The notes under the pieces were generated by a model. That model was not told where the DNA came from. It did no database searches and saw nothing but the letters and a program-made list of their open reading frames with translations. A stretch of DNA of 63,590 bases, from positions 1 to 63,590 of the forward strand of contig JAFARC010000050.1 of NCBI GenBank assembly GCA_019245755.1. The letters are read 5' to 3'. Positions 53,878 to 62,697 of the stretch are shown here, one piece after another. The DNA is from Mycobacteriaceae bacterium. GTDB taxonomy: Bacteria > Actinomycetota > Actinomycetes > Mycobacteriales > Mycobacteriaceae. How positions within the stretch are numbered: position 1 is the first letter of the stretch; each line of letters opens with the position of its first letter. Position numbers and translations under genes: made by a program.

Positions 53878-55134
53878 TTGTTGACGACAGCAAGCACCAG
53901 CTCGAATCTGCAGCTGCGTGTACGAGCTCTGCATGATCGTCGCCTGACCACGATGCGCAGCTACATCAGCGAGAACCGGCTGCCGTTCTTCCGCACAATG
54001 GAGTCGGCCGCCGGCCCCACCGCGGTCCTCGATGGCAAACAACGCATCATGCTAGGTTCGAACAACTACTTGGGGCTGTGTGCTGACGTCCGGCTAATCG
54101 AGGCGGCCAATTCCGCGACCGGACATTACGGACCGTCGTGTTCGAGCACTCCGCCGTTCTGCGGAACATTCGCGATCAAGGCGGAGCTGGAGGCGGCACT
54201 GGCGGACTGGCACGGCAGCGAGGCGGCCCTGGTCTACAACAGCGGATACGCGGCCAACATCGGGGCCCTGACCGCGCTGCTGGGCGTCACCGACCTGGCT
54301 CTTCCCGACACGGAAGCCCACGCTTCGATCCACGCGGGCGTGCGGTTGTCGGGGGCCAGCGCGCGCTCGTTCGACCACAACGACACCGCCTCGCTGCAGC
54401 GCGCCCTGGCGCGCACCGCCGACCGGCCCGGCATCAAACTCATCGCGGTCGACGGGTTGTACTCGATGCAGGGCGACGTGGCGCCGATGCGCGCGATAGT
54501 CGACCTCGCCGAGCGTTATGGGGCCGGGATCCTCGTCGATGAAGCCCACAGCGTCGGGGTGTTCGGCGCGAGCCGCACCGGCATCGCCGAAGAGTTCGGC
54601 TGTGCCGATCGGGTCGAGGTCCGGATGGGTGCGCTGTCGAAAGGGCCGGCCTGTACTGGCGGCTACATCGCCGGTACGGCCGATCTGATCGACCTACTGC
54701 GCCTGCATTCGGGCGCCCACCTGTTCTCCACCACCGCCTCACCCGGCGCGATCGCGGCCAGCATCGTCTCGGTGGAGATCATGCGCAGCGACGAAGGCGC
54801 ACAACGCGCCGCCGCGGCCCTGCGCAACGCCGCCCGCTTGCGCGGCGGCTTGAGCGCGCACGGTCTGCAGGTGTCGCCGGGTGTCAGCCGCGCCGACGGG
54901 TCCGTCGCGGTCGCGCCGAACGTGGCGGTACAGATCGGTGCCGAAGCGCCTGCCGTGGCCGCGTGGAACCGAATATTTGACCACGGGGTGTACTGCGCGC
55001 TGGCGATCGCCCCGGCGGTGCGCCACGACGCCGCGATGCTGCGAGCCAGCGTGTGCGCGACGCACACCGACGCCCAGATCGACACGGCTGTCGAAGTGAT
55101 CTCCGAGGCCCTGAGTACGGCGGCGACCGTATGA
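53878..55134 (+). CDS. Alpha-oxoamine synthase, serine-palmitoyltransferase-like PLP enzyme
   Basis: A 418-residue PLP enzyme of the AONS/SPT/KBL class. It has IMLGSNNYLGLCADVRLIEA, LPDTEAHASIHAGVRLSGAS with the PLP-stacking His148, the SPT-like YSMQGDVAP (195-203) and ILVDEAHSVGVFGASRTGIA (Asp221). The PLP lysine is Lys255 in GALSKGPACTGGYIA, and SVCATHTDAQID follows near the end. YSMxGDxAP and the C-terminal CAxHTxAQI pattern are shared with Sphingomonas SPT. The reaction would be decarboxylative condensation of an amino acid with an acyl thioester. A TTG start at 53878 follows gagcggggga. The stop overlaps the ACP start. Confidence 0.88.
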   Translation: MLTTASTSSNLQLRVRALHDRRLTTMRSYISENRLPFFRTMESAAGPTAVLDGKQRIMLGSNNYLGLCADVRLIEAANSATGHYGPSCSSTPPFCGTFAIKAELEAALADWHGSEAALVYNSGYAANIGALTALLGVTDLALPDTEAHASIHAGVRLSGASARSFDHNDTASLQRALARTADRPGIKLIAVDGLYSMQGDVAPMRAIVDLAERYGAGILVDEAHSVGVFGASRTGIAEEFGCADRVEVRMGALSKGPACTGGYIAGTADLIDLLRLHSGAHLFSTTASPGAIAASIVSVEIMRSDEGAQRAAAALRNAARLRGGLSAHGLQVSPGVSRADGSVAVAPNVAVQIGAEAPAVAAWNRIFDHGVYCALAIAPAVRHDAAMLRASVCATHTDAQIDTAVEVISEALSTAATV

Positions 55135-55397
55135 CCTCAGCAAACACAGTCGATGTGCGCGCACAGTTGGTCGCCATCTTGCGGCGCGAATTGTTCGTCA
55201 CCAAGGACCCGGTTGAAGACGATGACGAACTGACCGGGGACCTCGGGTTGGATTCGGCCAACATCGCCATCGGGCTGGTGGCGATGGAAGAACAACTGCA
55301 TGCCGTTTTGACGCATCAAGATATTGTGGAATGCGCCACATTCGGCGAATTAGTACGTCTTGTTGTCAGCGCTTTACCCGGGGCTGCCTCAGCGTAG
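55131..55397 (+). CDS. Acyl carrier protein (first)
   Basis: The 88-residue carrier has the phosphopantetheine motif TGDLGLDSANIAIGLVAMEE with Ser42 and helices flanking it. Its ATG overlaps the stop of the oxoamine synthase (ATGA), so both are made together. In bacterial sphingolipid pathways a dedicated ACP presents the acyl chain to serine palmitoyltransferase; the placement suggests the same role here. Confidence 0.88.
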   Translation: MTSANTVDVRAQLVAILRRELFVTKDPVEDDDELTGDLGLDSANIAIGLVAMEEQLHAVLTHQDIVECATFGELVRLVVSALPGAASA

Positions 55398-55515
55398 CGA
55401 CATCCTCAGGGAGAGGGTACCGCCACCGCCCGACATTAAGAGCGTCGCGCTGGGTCCTGTATTCGCTACCAAATGTCCATCGACTGTCCGAAAGAAATGA
55501 TGGGAGATCCACGCT

Positions 55516-57159
55516 GTGAGTCTTTTTACTGAAGGAATCAAATGTGCCGCCGCGACGAGTCGGCATCGTCTGTACTTCGGCGAGAACGAAAAATTGGCGA
55601 GCATGTCGTGGAGCGACGTCGCCGCGACCGGGCAGCGGGTTACCGCAGCTCTGCACGCCGTCGGCGTGCGCGCCGGGGACCGGGTGTGTGTGTTGGCCGC
55701 GCATGCCAACCATGTCGCTCCGGTCGCTCAAGGTGTCTGGGGCGCCAGGGCCGCGATGACGATGCTGCAGCAGCCCACACCGCAGGCCGACCTTCGCGAG
55801 TGGCACACCGCCACGCTGCGCGCGCTGCGGATGCTCGGCGCCCGAGTGGTCATCGTAGGGGAGCCGTTTCACCCCGCGGCCGCCACGCTGGCCGCGGCCG
55901 GTCACCACGTGGTGGCGATTCCGCCCGCGTGGCCAGCGGCGGCGGCTACACCACTCACCCCCGCCGAGGACGATGTCGCGCTGTATCAACTGACCTCCGG
56001 ATCCACCGGGGATCCCAAGGCGGTGGCCATCTCCCACGCCAACCTGTATGCGAACGCCGAGGCAATGCGCGTCGGCGCGGCGGCAGACACCGACGCCGAT
56101 GTGATGCTGAGCTGGCTACCGCTGTCACACGACATGGGTCTGGTCGGGTTTCTTCTCACGCCGATGTACTTGGGCATCAAGACGGTGTATGTCCCGCCGA
56201 CAGAGTTCCTGAGGGCGCCGCTGAACTGGGTGCGCTTGCTCAGCGAGCAGGCCGCGACGATCACCGCCGCGCCCAACTTCGCCTACTCGATCGTTCATCG
56301 GCGCCTGAAGGCCGTTAACGACGGTGTCTACGACCTGCGTCGGCTACGGTTTGCGCTCTGCGGCGCGGAGCCGGTCGACCCCAACACCATGACTGAATTC
56401 GCGCGTCAGGCAGGACGTTTCGGCATGCGCCCGCAAGCTGTTGTGGCTGCCTATGGCCTGGCGGAGGCCACGCTGGCGGTGTCGTTCGCCTCCCTGGGGG
56501 AAAGTTTACAGGTCGACCAGCTCGACGCCGAAGAGTTCGAGCGGCACCATCGCGCGGTCCCGGCCGAGCGCACCGACGCCGCCGCCAAGGAAGCGGTCAT
56601 TCTCGGTCCGCCGTTGCCCGGGATGGCGGTGAAGGTCACCGACAGCGACTCGGCCGAGCTGCCGGCCCGCCACCTCGGCGAGATCCTGATCCGCGGCGCG
56701 GCCGTCGCGCGGCGCTACGCCACCGTCGAGGGCGACGTCGACGCGATCGACACCGAAGGCTGGCTGCACACCGGTGATCTGGGTTATCTCACCGAACGAG
56801 GCGAGGTGGTGGTGTGCGGGCGGTTGAAGAACGTGATCATCGTTGCCGGCCGCAATATTTTCCCCAGTGAACTCGAGCGGATCGCCGAATCCGCCGACGG
56901 AGTGCGCCGCGGCGCGGTGGTTGCGTTCGGAACTGTGCTGCCCGATCGGCGCGAGGAGATCACCGTGGTCGCTGAGACGGTGGACCGCTGCGACGGCGAA
57001 ACCAGCCGCGAGGTGCGCCGCGCGATCACACGGAAAGTGTTCAGCGCGACCGGCTTAAGCCCCAACGTGCTGCTCGTTGACAAGGGCGCCATCCCCAAGA
57101 CCCCTTCCGGCAAGATCCGCCACGTCGCGGCCAAAGAGAAGTTTGCGGGCATCAGATGA
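55516..57159 (+). CDS. Fatty-acyl-AMP ligase (FadD-type) / acyl-ACP synthetase
   Basis: A 547-residue adenylate-forming enzyme with P-loop-like YQLTSGSTGDPKAVAISHAN, YGLAEATLAVSFASLGE, GDLGYLTERGEVVVCGRLKN, IIVAGRNIFPSELERIA and C-terminal PKTPSGKIRH with the catalytic Lys. The composition of the hinge (GRLKNVIIVAGRN) fits mycobacterial FAAL proteins. These make acyl-AMP and pass the chain to a carrier protein rather than CoA. The GTG start follows gggagatcc. It lies between two ACP genes, the likely acceptors. The 118-base gap upstream is the only non-overlapping junction of the cluster. Confidence 0.9.
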   Translation: MSLFTEGIKCAAATSRHRLYFGENEKLASMSWSDVAATGQRVTAALHAVGVRAGDRVCVLAAHANHVAPVAQGVWGARAAMTMLQQPTPQADLREWHTATLRALRMLGARVVIVGEPFHPAAATLAAAGHHVVAIPPAWPAAAATPLTPAEDDVALYQLTSGSTGDPKAVAISHANLYANAEAMRVGAAADTDADVMLSWLPLSHDMGLVGFLLTPMYLGIKTVYVPPTEFLRAPLNWVRLLSEQAATITAAPNFAYSIVHRRLKAVNDGVYDLRRLRFALCGAEPVDPNTMTEFARQAGRFGMRPQAVVAAYGLAEATLAVSFASLGESLQVDQLDAEEFERHHRAVPAERTDAAAKEAVILGPPLPGMAVKVTDSDSAELPARHLGEILIRGAAVARRYATVEGDVDAIDTEGWLHTGDLGYLTERGEVVVCGRLKNVIIVAGRNIFPSELERIAESADGVRRGAVVAFGTVLPDRREEITVVAETVDRCDGETSREVRRAITRKVFSATGLSPNVLLVDKGAIPKTPSGKIRHVAAKEKFAGIR

Positions 57160-57410
57160 GCGCCCCGATCGGTGAGGTCAGCGCGACGGTGCTGTCCATC
57201 GTGGCCGGGCTGGCACCGGACCGGACCGCGCCGGTGACACTGGACGCTGATCTCGTCGACGACCTCGGCTACGACTCGCCGCGCAAGATGGAACTCGTCG
57301 CCACGTTGGAATCGCGTCTCGGGCGCCAACTTCCCGACCCGGCCGAACCCGTCCACACCGTCGCCGATGTCGTGGAGTGGGTCAGCAGTCACGTCGGCAG
57401 AACCGCCTGA
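57156..57410 (+). CDS. Acyl carrier protein (second)
   Basis: The 84-residue carrier has LDADLVDDLGYDSPRKMELV with Ser41 as phosphopantetheine site. Its ATG overlaps the ligase stop (ATGA), and its stop shares a base with the SDR start. Two different ACPs in one operon suggest separate acyl chains, for example one for the condensation and one for the later acylation; that division is inference. Confidence 0.87.
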   Translation: MSAPIGEVSATVLSIVAGLAPDRTAPVTLDADLVDDLGYDSPRKMELVATLESRLGRQLPDPAEPVHTVADVVEWVSSHVGRTA

Positions 57411-58267
57411 TGCGCGCCGTGGCGGCCCGCACGTTGGGAGCGTTCGCCGACCAGGAGGCGGTGATCACCGGTGGTTCGGAAGGTATCGGCTACGCTGTTG
57501 CCGCCGAATTGGCCGGCTGCGCTCGCCGTCTCACCCTGCTGGCCCGAGACCCCGAGAAGCTCAAGCGCGCCGCGGCCTCATTGCGCAGCGAGTGGCTGGC
57601 CGCCGACGTGCGGAGCTTGTCAGAGGTTGCAAGCAGCAGACTGGCTCAGGCCAGCCTGCTGGTGTGCTGCGCCGGTGAGATGACACCGGGCCGAGCGGCC
57701 GAGCTCACCCAGGCTGATTACCAGCGTCAGATGGATATCAACTTCGTCGGGGCGGTCAACTGCGTGCGCGCGGCGTTGCCGCATATGGTCGGCCGCGGGG
57801 GCGGAACCATTGTGCTGGTCAGTTCCACCGCGGGGTTGCTGGGTATTTACGGATACAGCGCTTACGGGGCAACCAAGGCCGCAGTGGCCAACTACGCGGC
57901 GTGCCTGCGCGCCGAGACGGCCAGCACCGGGGTCCGCATCGTCACCGCCTACCCGCCCGATACCGAAACCCCCGGTCTGCGCCGCGAACGGGCGTTGCGC
58001 CCCGCCGAAACCGAGGCCATCGCAGGGGCGATCGCGGCCAAGTCCGCGCAGCAGGTGGCCGCGCGGTTGGTGCGGGGTGCCGCCCGCGGCCAGACCCGCA
58101 TCACCTTCGACGCCACCACCGCGGCGCTGGTCGGCTACAGCAGCGTCATCGACCGCCTATTCACCGCCTACAGCGCCCGCAGGCTGCGCCGAATCGGTGC
58201 GGCGCCGGGCGAGCCTCGCGCCGACCTCGTCACCGGCCGAGCGGCACAGAAAGGGCACCAACCGTGA
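57410..58267 (+). CDS. 3-ketodihydrosphingosine-reductase-like SDR
   Basis: The 285-residue SDR has VITGGSEGIGYAVAAELA, the catalytic region IVLVSSTAGLLGIYGYSAYG (Ser139/140, Tyr152, Lys156) and, at residues 181-189, YPPDTETPG. The YPPDT(D/E)TPG stretch and the VSSxAGxLGxxGxxAY context are characteristic of eukaryotic 3-ketodihydrosphingosine reductase (KDSR). The following PAETEAIAGAIAAKSAQQVA also parallels that family. It would reduce the beta-ketone formed by the oxoamine synthase to an alcohol with NADPH. It overlaps the ACP gene by 1 base and the acyltransferase by 4. Confidence 0.9.
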   Translation: MRAVAARTLGAFADQEAVITGGSEGIGYAVAAELAGCARRLTLLARDPEKLKRAAASLRSEWLAADVRSLSEVASSRLAQASLLVCCAGEMTPGRAAELTQADYQRQMDINFVGAVNCVRAALPHMVGRGGGTIVLVSSTAGLLGIYGYSAYGATKAAVANYAACLRAETASTGVRIVTAYPPDTETPGLRRERALRPAETEAIAGAIAAKSAQQVAARLVRGAARGQTRITFDATTAALVGYSSVIDRLFTAYSARRLRRIGAAPGEPRADLVTGRAAQKGHQP

Positions 58268-59547
58268 CCACGACCTCCGTCGCACCGCTGTTGTCCCCGC
58301 TCGACGAGGACCTGCTGCGGATCGAGACTCGCGCGCGGCCCATGCATTGGTGCTTTCTGATCCGGCTGCGCGCCGACGCGACGCACCGCGTCGACCTCGC
58401 CGAGCTGCGTGAGCGCGTCGTGGCGCGATCAGCCGCGCGGGAGCTGTTTTCACTCACCGTGACGCGCAATCGATTCCGCTCACCACGTATCGGCACCGAT
58501 CCGCACGAGATCGATCCGGCACCGATGGTGCGCCACGACACGGTGTCGGGTGACGCGCAGCTGCGGCTGCGTCTCGCGTCGATGATGGCGCGGTTTGAGC
58601 CGACCGATCGGCTGTGGGAGATCACCCTTATCGATGAGTTAGCCAGCGGGCAACAGTACCTCGTCGTAAGGGTTCATCATTGCCTTGGAGATGGACTGTC
58701 GGCGTCAGGCTTTGCTTATCTGTTCGTTGACGGCTCCCAGGACGATCTGGCGCAATTCGACCGCTATCTGGTCTCGCCGCGTTTCGCGTTGCCCCCGCTG
58801 CACCGGACGGTGAGGCTTGGGGCCTGGCGCCACTTGGCCCACACCTGGGCGGACGGCCGCCGGGGCCGGCGCCCATCGCTGCCCCGCCCGACGCGGACAC
58901 GGCTGGTTCACTATCTGGCCCTGCCCGCCGCGGCGGTAAACCTCGCCGCACGTTCGTATCACGCCACTCAGACCGAGTTCCTGCTGGCCTCGGTCACCGC
59001 GGCGCTGCGCACCGTGCTGGCGGGCCAGGACGTCACGACGGTGCGCACCATGATCCCGATGACCCTCGACCCGGCGCTGCGCCACACCGGCAACGCCATG
59101 GCTTTCGCGCTGGTGAACCTGCCTCTGACAGCACCGTCATTTGAGGACATCCTGGCCGACATCCGCCGCCAGGTGACCGACATCGCCCGCGAGCGCCCAC
59201 ATTACGCGTTGCCGACGCTGACCCAGCAAGCCCGCGGCCCGTGGCTGTACAAGACGTGGGCGGCACGGGCGATCATGACCGCCGTGCGTCCCGACCTCGA
59301 TGTCGGGCTGACCCCTGTACACCTGTCGATCGATAGCGTCCTCGGCGTTGATGTTGATGCGGTGTTCCCGTTCTCCCCTCTGGTGTACACACCGATCTCG
59401 ATTGCGGCGTTGCTGCTCGGCGGGAATCTCACTGTTGGGCTGACCGCCGACGCCGCGGCTATTGGAGCATTGGGTGAGGCGCTCGCCGATGATCTGGCCT
59501 CGCGGCTGACGCAACAATCGGCGAACATGTCGCCGGTGTCCCCGTGA
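58264..59547 (+). CDS. WS/DGAT-type acyltransferase
   Basis: The 427-residue enzyme belongs to the wax synthase/diacylglycerol acyltransferase (condensation-like) fold. The active-site motif is VVRVHHCLGDGLSASG (HHxxxDG, His138/139), with TVRTMIPMTLDPALRHTGNA and GLTPVHLSIDSVLGVDVDAV in the second half. It transfers an acyl chain from a thioester to an alcohol or amine, so acylation of the sphingoid-like base fits. It starts at a GTG overlapping the SDR stop and ends in a GTGA overlap with the MmpL gene. Confidence 0.85.
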   Translation: MTTTSVAPLLSPLDEDLLRIETRARPMHWCFLIRLRADATHRVDLAELRERVVARSAARELFSLTVTRNRFRSPRIGTDPHEIDPAPMVRHDTVSGDAQLRLRLASMMARFEPTDRLWEITLIDELASGQQYLVVRVHHCLGDGLSASGFAYLFVDGSQDDLAQFDRYLVSPRFALPPLHRTVRLGAWRHLAHTWADGRRGRRPSLPRPTRTRLVHYLALPAAAVNLAARSYHATQTEFLLASVTAALRTVLAGQDVTTVRTMIPMTLDPALRHTGNAMAFALVNLPLTAPSFEDILADIRRQVTDIARERPHYALPTLTQQARGPWLYKTWAARAIMTAVRPDLDVGLTPVHLSIDSVLGVDVDAVFPFSPLVYTPISIAALLLGGNLTVGLTADAAAIGALGEALADDLASRLTQQSANMSPVSP

Positions 59548-62500
59548 CCGAAACCGACCGGGCCAGCGGCGGTTCCGACACCGACGCGCAGCCGCAGCGC
59601 GCCCCTGGTCGACGGCGGCCGGGCGGCTGGCCGCGCAGGTGGCGTCTGTTGGCCGAGCTGATGTGCCGGCGCGCCTGGCTGGTGGTTGGTATCTGGGTGG
59701 TGCTGGCGGCCGGATCGAATCTGGCCGTACCGCAGCTGGAAACTGTAGTCGCCGAACGCTCGGCGCCGTTCATCCCGGACTCCGCGCCGTCGTTGGTCAC
59801 GTTGTCGCACATGGGTGCGGCATTCGGCGAATCTCGCGCCACCGCCATCGGCTACCTGGTCTTCGAAGACCGCGGCGGACTGACCGACGCCGACCGCCGC
59901 TGTGCCACCGCGCTGCTGGCGACAATGTCGACCGACCACGCCGACATCGATTCGGTACAGGACCTGTACACCCACCCCGCCAGCGCCGCGATCGCCAACA
60001 GCGCCGACGGGCAGGCGATGTATGCGGTCGTGCGGTTTCACGGCGGGCTGGGGTCCGCTCAGGCCCGCCGCGGTCAGGCGTTCGCCGCCGCGGCCATCGA
60101 TCACGCCCACGCGCCGGCGGGTCTGCGGGTGCACCTGACCGGGCCGGCGCCCACCATCGGCGATGAGCTGGCGACCGAGGATCACACGGTGCTGCTGATC
60201 ACCGCGCTGAGCGTGGTGATGATCATCGTGCTGTTGTTGGCGGTGTACCGGTCGTTGAGCACCATCATCGTGCCGCTGGCGTCGGTGGGCCTGGGCCTGG
60301 CCGTCGCCCGGCCGGTGGTCGCGATGCTGGGCGCGCACGCCGGGCTGGACGTGTCCATCTTCTCGGTGATGCTGCTGGCCGCGCTGATCCTCGGTGGGGG
60401 ATCCGATTACGCGATTTTTCTCCTCAACGGCTATCACGACGCGCGTCGCCGCGGACGCCCATGCCCGGACGCAGTCGCTGAGGCCACCGTCCGCAACGCG
60501 TCGGTCATCGTGGCGTCCGGGCTGACCGTCGCAGCCAGTTGCGCCGTCATGGCGTTCACAAACGTGGTGTTGTTCCGCACGGCGGGGCTGCCGTGCTCGC
60601 TTGGCATGCTCATCGCCATGGCGGCCGCATTGACCTTGGTGCCAGCGCTGATGGCGCTGCTGGGCCGGCGCGGCTTCCTCGAACCGCGCGGCAGCCAGGT
60701 CAGCGCCGCGCGCTGGGGCCGGCTCGCACAGCTCGTCGCCCGGCGCCCCGTCGTCACACTGGTGGTCAGCGCCGTCATTCTCGTGGCGCTGGCAGCACAG
60801 GTGCCGCGGATGAGCACCGGTTACGACGAACGCGCGATGCAGCCGGCCGCCACCGCCAGTAACCAAGGCTATGCGGCGATCGCCCGCCACTTTGACGCCA
60901 ACGAACTCACCCCGGACTACGTGGTCATCGACGCCAACCACGATCTGCGCAATTCCGCCGACTTCGCCGCGCTGCACGCCGCATCGCGCGCCGCGACCAC
61001 CGTCGCCGGAGTCAAACTCGTCCGCAGCGTCACCCAACCGCACGGCACGACAATCCCGGAATTCACCTTGGCTGGCCAGAACCGCATACTCGCGCAGCGT
61101 CTGGACGAGGCGGTCGCGGCCCTGCGCGGCAATGGGCCCCAGCTGGACCGGTTACGTGACGGAGCGACCCGCCTCGACGCTGGTGTGGACGGCATCGATG
61201 CCGGGGCCGGGGCTGCTACCGGCGGCTCCCGGCGGATCAACACCGGCACCGACACGCTGCGCGACGGGTTGGCCGCGGCGTCGAGCAGCTCCGCCAAGCT
61301 GGCCGACGGCGCCGACCAACTAGCCACCGGGTCCAGCCAGCTTGCCGACAACGTGGATTCGGCCGTGGCCCCACTGTTCGAGGTGCTCAACTCGATCAGC
61401 TCGCCAGGGCCCTGCCCGGACGGCCGCTGCGACCAGGCCGGACTAGATGTCCTGGCCGCCGACTCGTCGCTGCTGGGACAGATCCGCTACCAGCTCAGCA
61501 GGCTGAAATCCGGGTCGCGCCGACTCGCCGACGGTGACGCCCAGCTGGCCAGCGGGGCGCGACAGCTGCGCGACGGACTCGGCGACGCCGCACACGGCTC
61601 CAGCGCCCTGGCTTCCGGCCAAGCCCTGCTGACCACCAAGCTGGCCGAACTGGCCCGCGGTACCCGAGCCGCCCTCGACGGCATCGGGCAGCTGTCTGCC
61701 GGGGTGACGCAGATCGGACCGCAACTGCAGCAGCTCGTCGACGGTCTGACGCAAGCCCGCGACGTCCTGGCGGCTTCCGGGGCGGCCAGCGGCTCCGACG
61801 CTGGCTTCTACGTGCCGGCTTCGGCGTTCACCGACCCTCGGCTGGCACCCGACCTGGCGTATTTCCTGTCCGCTGACGGGCGAAGCGCCCGGCTGATGGT
61901 GATCAACCATGACTCGGCCTACAGCCCGGACGCTCCTGGCCGTCTCCATACTCTGGTCACCACCGTGCGCGGCGCCTTGGCCGGTACCTCCTTGGCTGCG
62001 GCCGCCGTGAGCCTGACCGGGCTGGCGGCCGGGTTCGCCGACCTGCACCGCCTCGTGCTGCGGGACTTCATGGTAATCGCCGGCAGCGCGCTGCTGTTCA
62101 TCGCGGTGATCCTGGCCCTGCTGCTGCGCGCCGTGCTTGCCCCGCTTTACCTGTTGGTCACCGTCACGGTGTCCTACGCCGCCGCGTTGGGCATGACCGT
62201 TCTGGTCTGGCAGGACTTCCTCGGTGCCGACATCTACTGGGCTGTACCACCTTTGGCGTTCATCGCGCTGGTGGCGGTGGGCAGCGATTACAACATCATG
62301 GTGATGTCGCGGATTCGGGAAGCGTCCGGCTGCGATGTGCGGGCCGGAGTCGCGCGGGCAGTGACGGCAACTGGCGGTGTGGTCTCCACCGCAGGCATCG
62401 TCTTCGCTGTCACCATGTTGGCCATGCTGGCCAGCCCCACGCACAGCATCGGACAGGTCGGGTTCACGATCGGTGCGGGCCTGCTTCTGGACACCTTCGT

Positions 62501-62603
62501 GGTCCGAGCCCTGACCGTGCCGGCAATCGCTGTTCTCCTGGGACCGGCCAACTGGTGGCCCAGCCGAAACCCGCTTGTCGCGCACCAACGCGGGAGGCGT
62601 TGA
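59544..62603 (+). CDS. MmpL-family lipid exporter
   Basis: The 1019-residue RND-type transporter has two repeats, each with a periplasmic domain and a helix bundle. They include LLITALSVVMIIVLLLAVYR and the proton-relay motifs LILGGGSDYAIFLLNGYHDA and VAVGSDYNIMVMSRIREAS. A long Ala/Ser/Asp-rich coil (about 61140-61800) fills the second periplasmic loop, as in several MmpL proteins. MmpL transporters move complex lipids to the outer envelope. As the last gene of the operon it is the natural exporter of the product. No MmpS partner is adjacent. Confidence 0.93.
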   Translation: MTETDRASGGSDTDAQPQRAPGRRRPGGWPRRWRLLAELMCRRAWLVVGIWVVLAAGSNLAVPQLETVVAERSAPFIPDSAPSLVTLSHMGAAFGESRATAIGYLVFEDRGGLTDADRRCATALLATMSTDHADIDSVQDLYTHPASAAIANSADGQAMYAVVRFHGGLGSAQARRGQAFAAAAIDHAHAPAGLRVHLTGPAPTIGDELATEDHTVLLITALSVVMIIVLLLAVYRSLSTIIVPLASVGLGLAVARPVVAMLGAHAGLDVSIFSVMLLAALILGGGSDYAIFLLNGYHDARRRGRPCPDAVAEATVRNASVIVASGLTVAASCAVMAFTNVVLFRTAGLPCSLGMLIAMAAALTLVPALMALLGRRGFLEPRGSQVSAARWGRLAQLVARRPVVTLVVSAVILVALAAQVPRMSTGYDERAMQPAATASNQGYAAIARHFDANELTPDYVVIDANHDLRNSADFAALHAASRAATTVAGVKLVRSVTQPHGTTIPEFTLAGQNRILAQRLDEAVAALRGNGPQLDRLRDGATRLDAGVDGIDAGAGAATGGSRRINTGTDTLRDGLAAASSSSAKLADGADQLATGSSQLADNVDSAVAPLFEVLNSISSPGPCPDGRCDQAGLDVLAADSSLLGQIRYQLSRLKSGSRRLADGDAQLASGARQLRDGLGDAAHGSSALASGQALLTTKLAELARGTRAALDGIGQLSAGVTQIGPQLQQLVDGLTQARDVLAASGAASGSDAGFYVPASAFTDPRLAPDLAYFLSADGRSARLMVINHDSAYSPDAPGRLHTLVTTVRGALAGTSLAAAAVSLTGLAAGFADLHRLVLRDFMVIAGSALLFIAVILALLLRAVLAPLYLLVTVTVSYAAALGMTVLVWQDFLGADIYWAVPPLAFIALVAVGSDYNIMVMSRIREASGCDVRAGVARAVTATGGVVSTAGIVFAVTMLAMLASPTHSIGQVGFTIGAGLLLDTFVVRALTVPAIAVLLGPANWWPSRNPLVAHQRGRR

Positions 62604-62623
62604 CATCTCACCGTAGCGGTGTT

Positions 62624-62641
62624 GCCGCCCGGGGTGGCGGC
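62624..62641 (+). terminator. Possible hairpin terminator after the lipid cluster
   Basis: GCCGCC at 62624-62629 and GGCGGC at 62636-62641 can pair around a 6-base loop, 20 bases after the MmpL stop and before the convergent gene at 62976. There is no T-run, which is usual in mycobacteria, so termination is only suggested. Confidence 0.3.
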
Positions 62642-62697
62642 GGCCCGGCACCGACGGCGCCGAGCACCGGCTTCAGCCACTGACCCGACTGTACGGC

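Noticed and set aside
59202..61043. Minus-strand frame of 613 codons opposite the MmpL gene
   Set aside because: Arg/His/Gln-rich shadow; the plus strand has clear MmpL and acyltransferase motifs.
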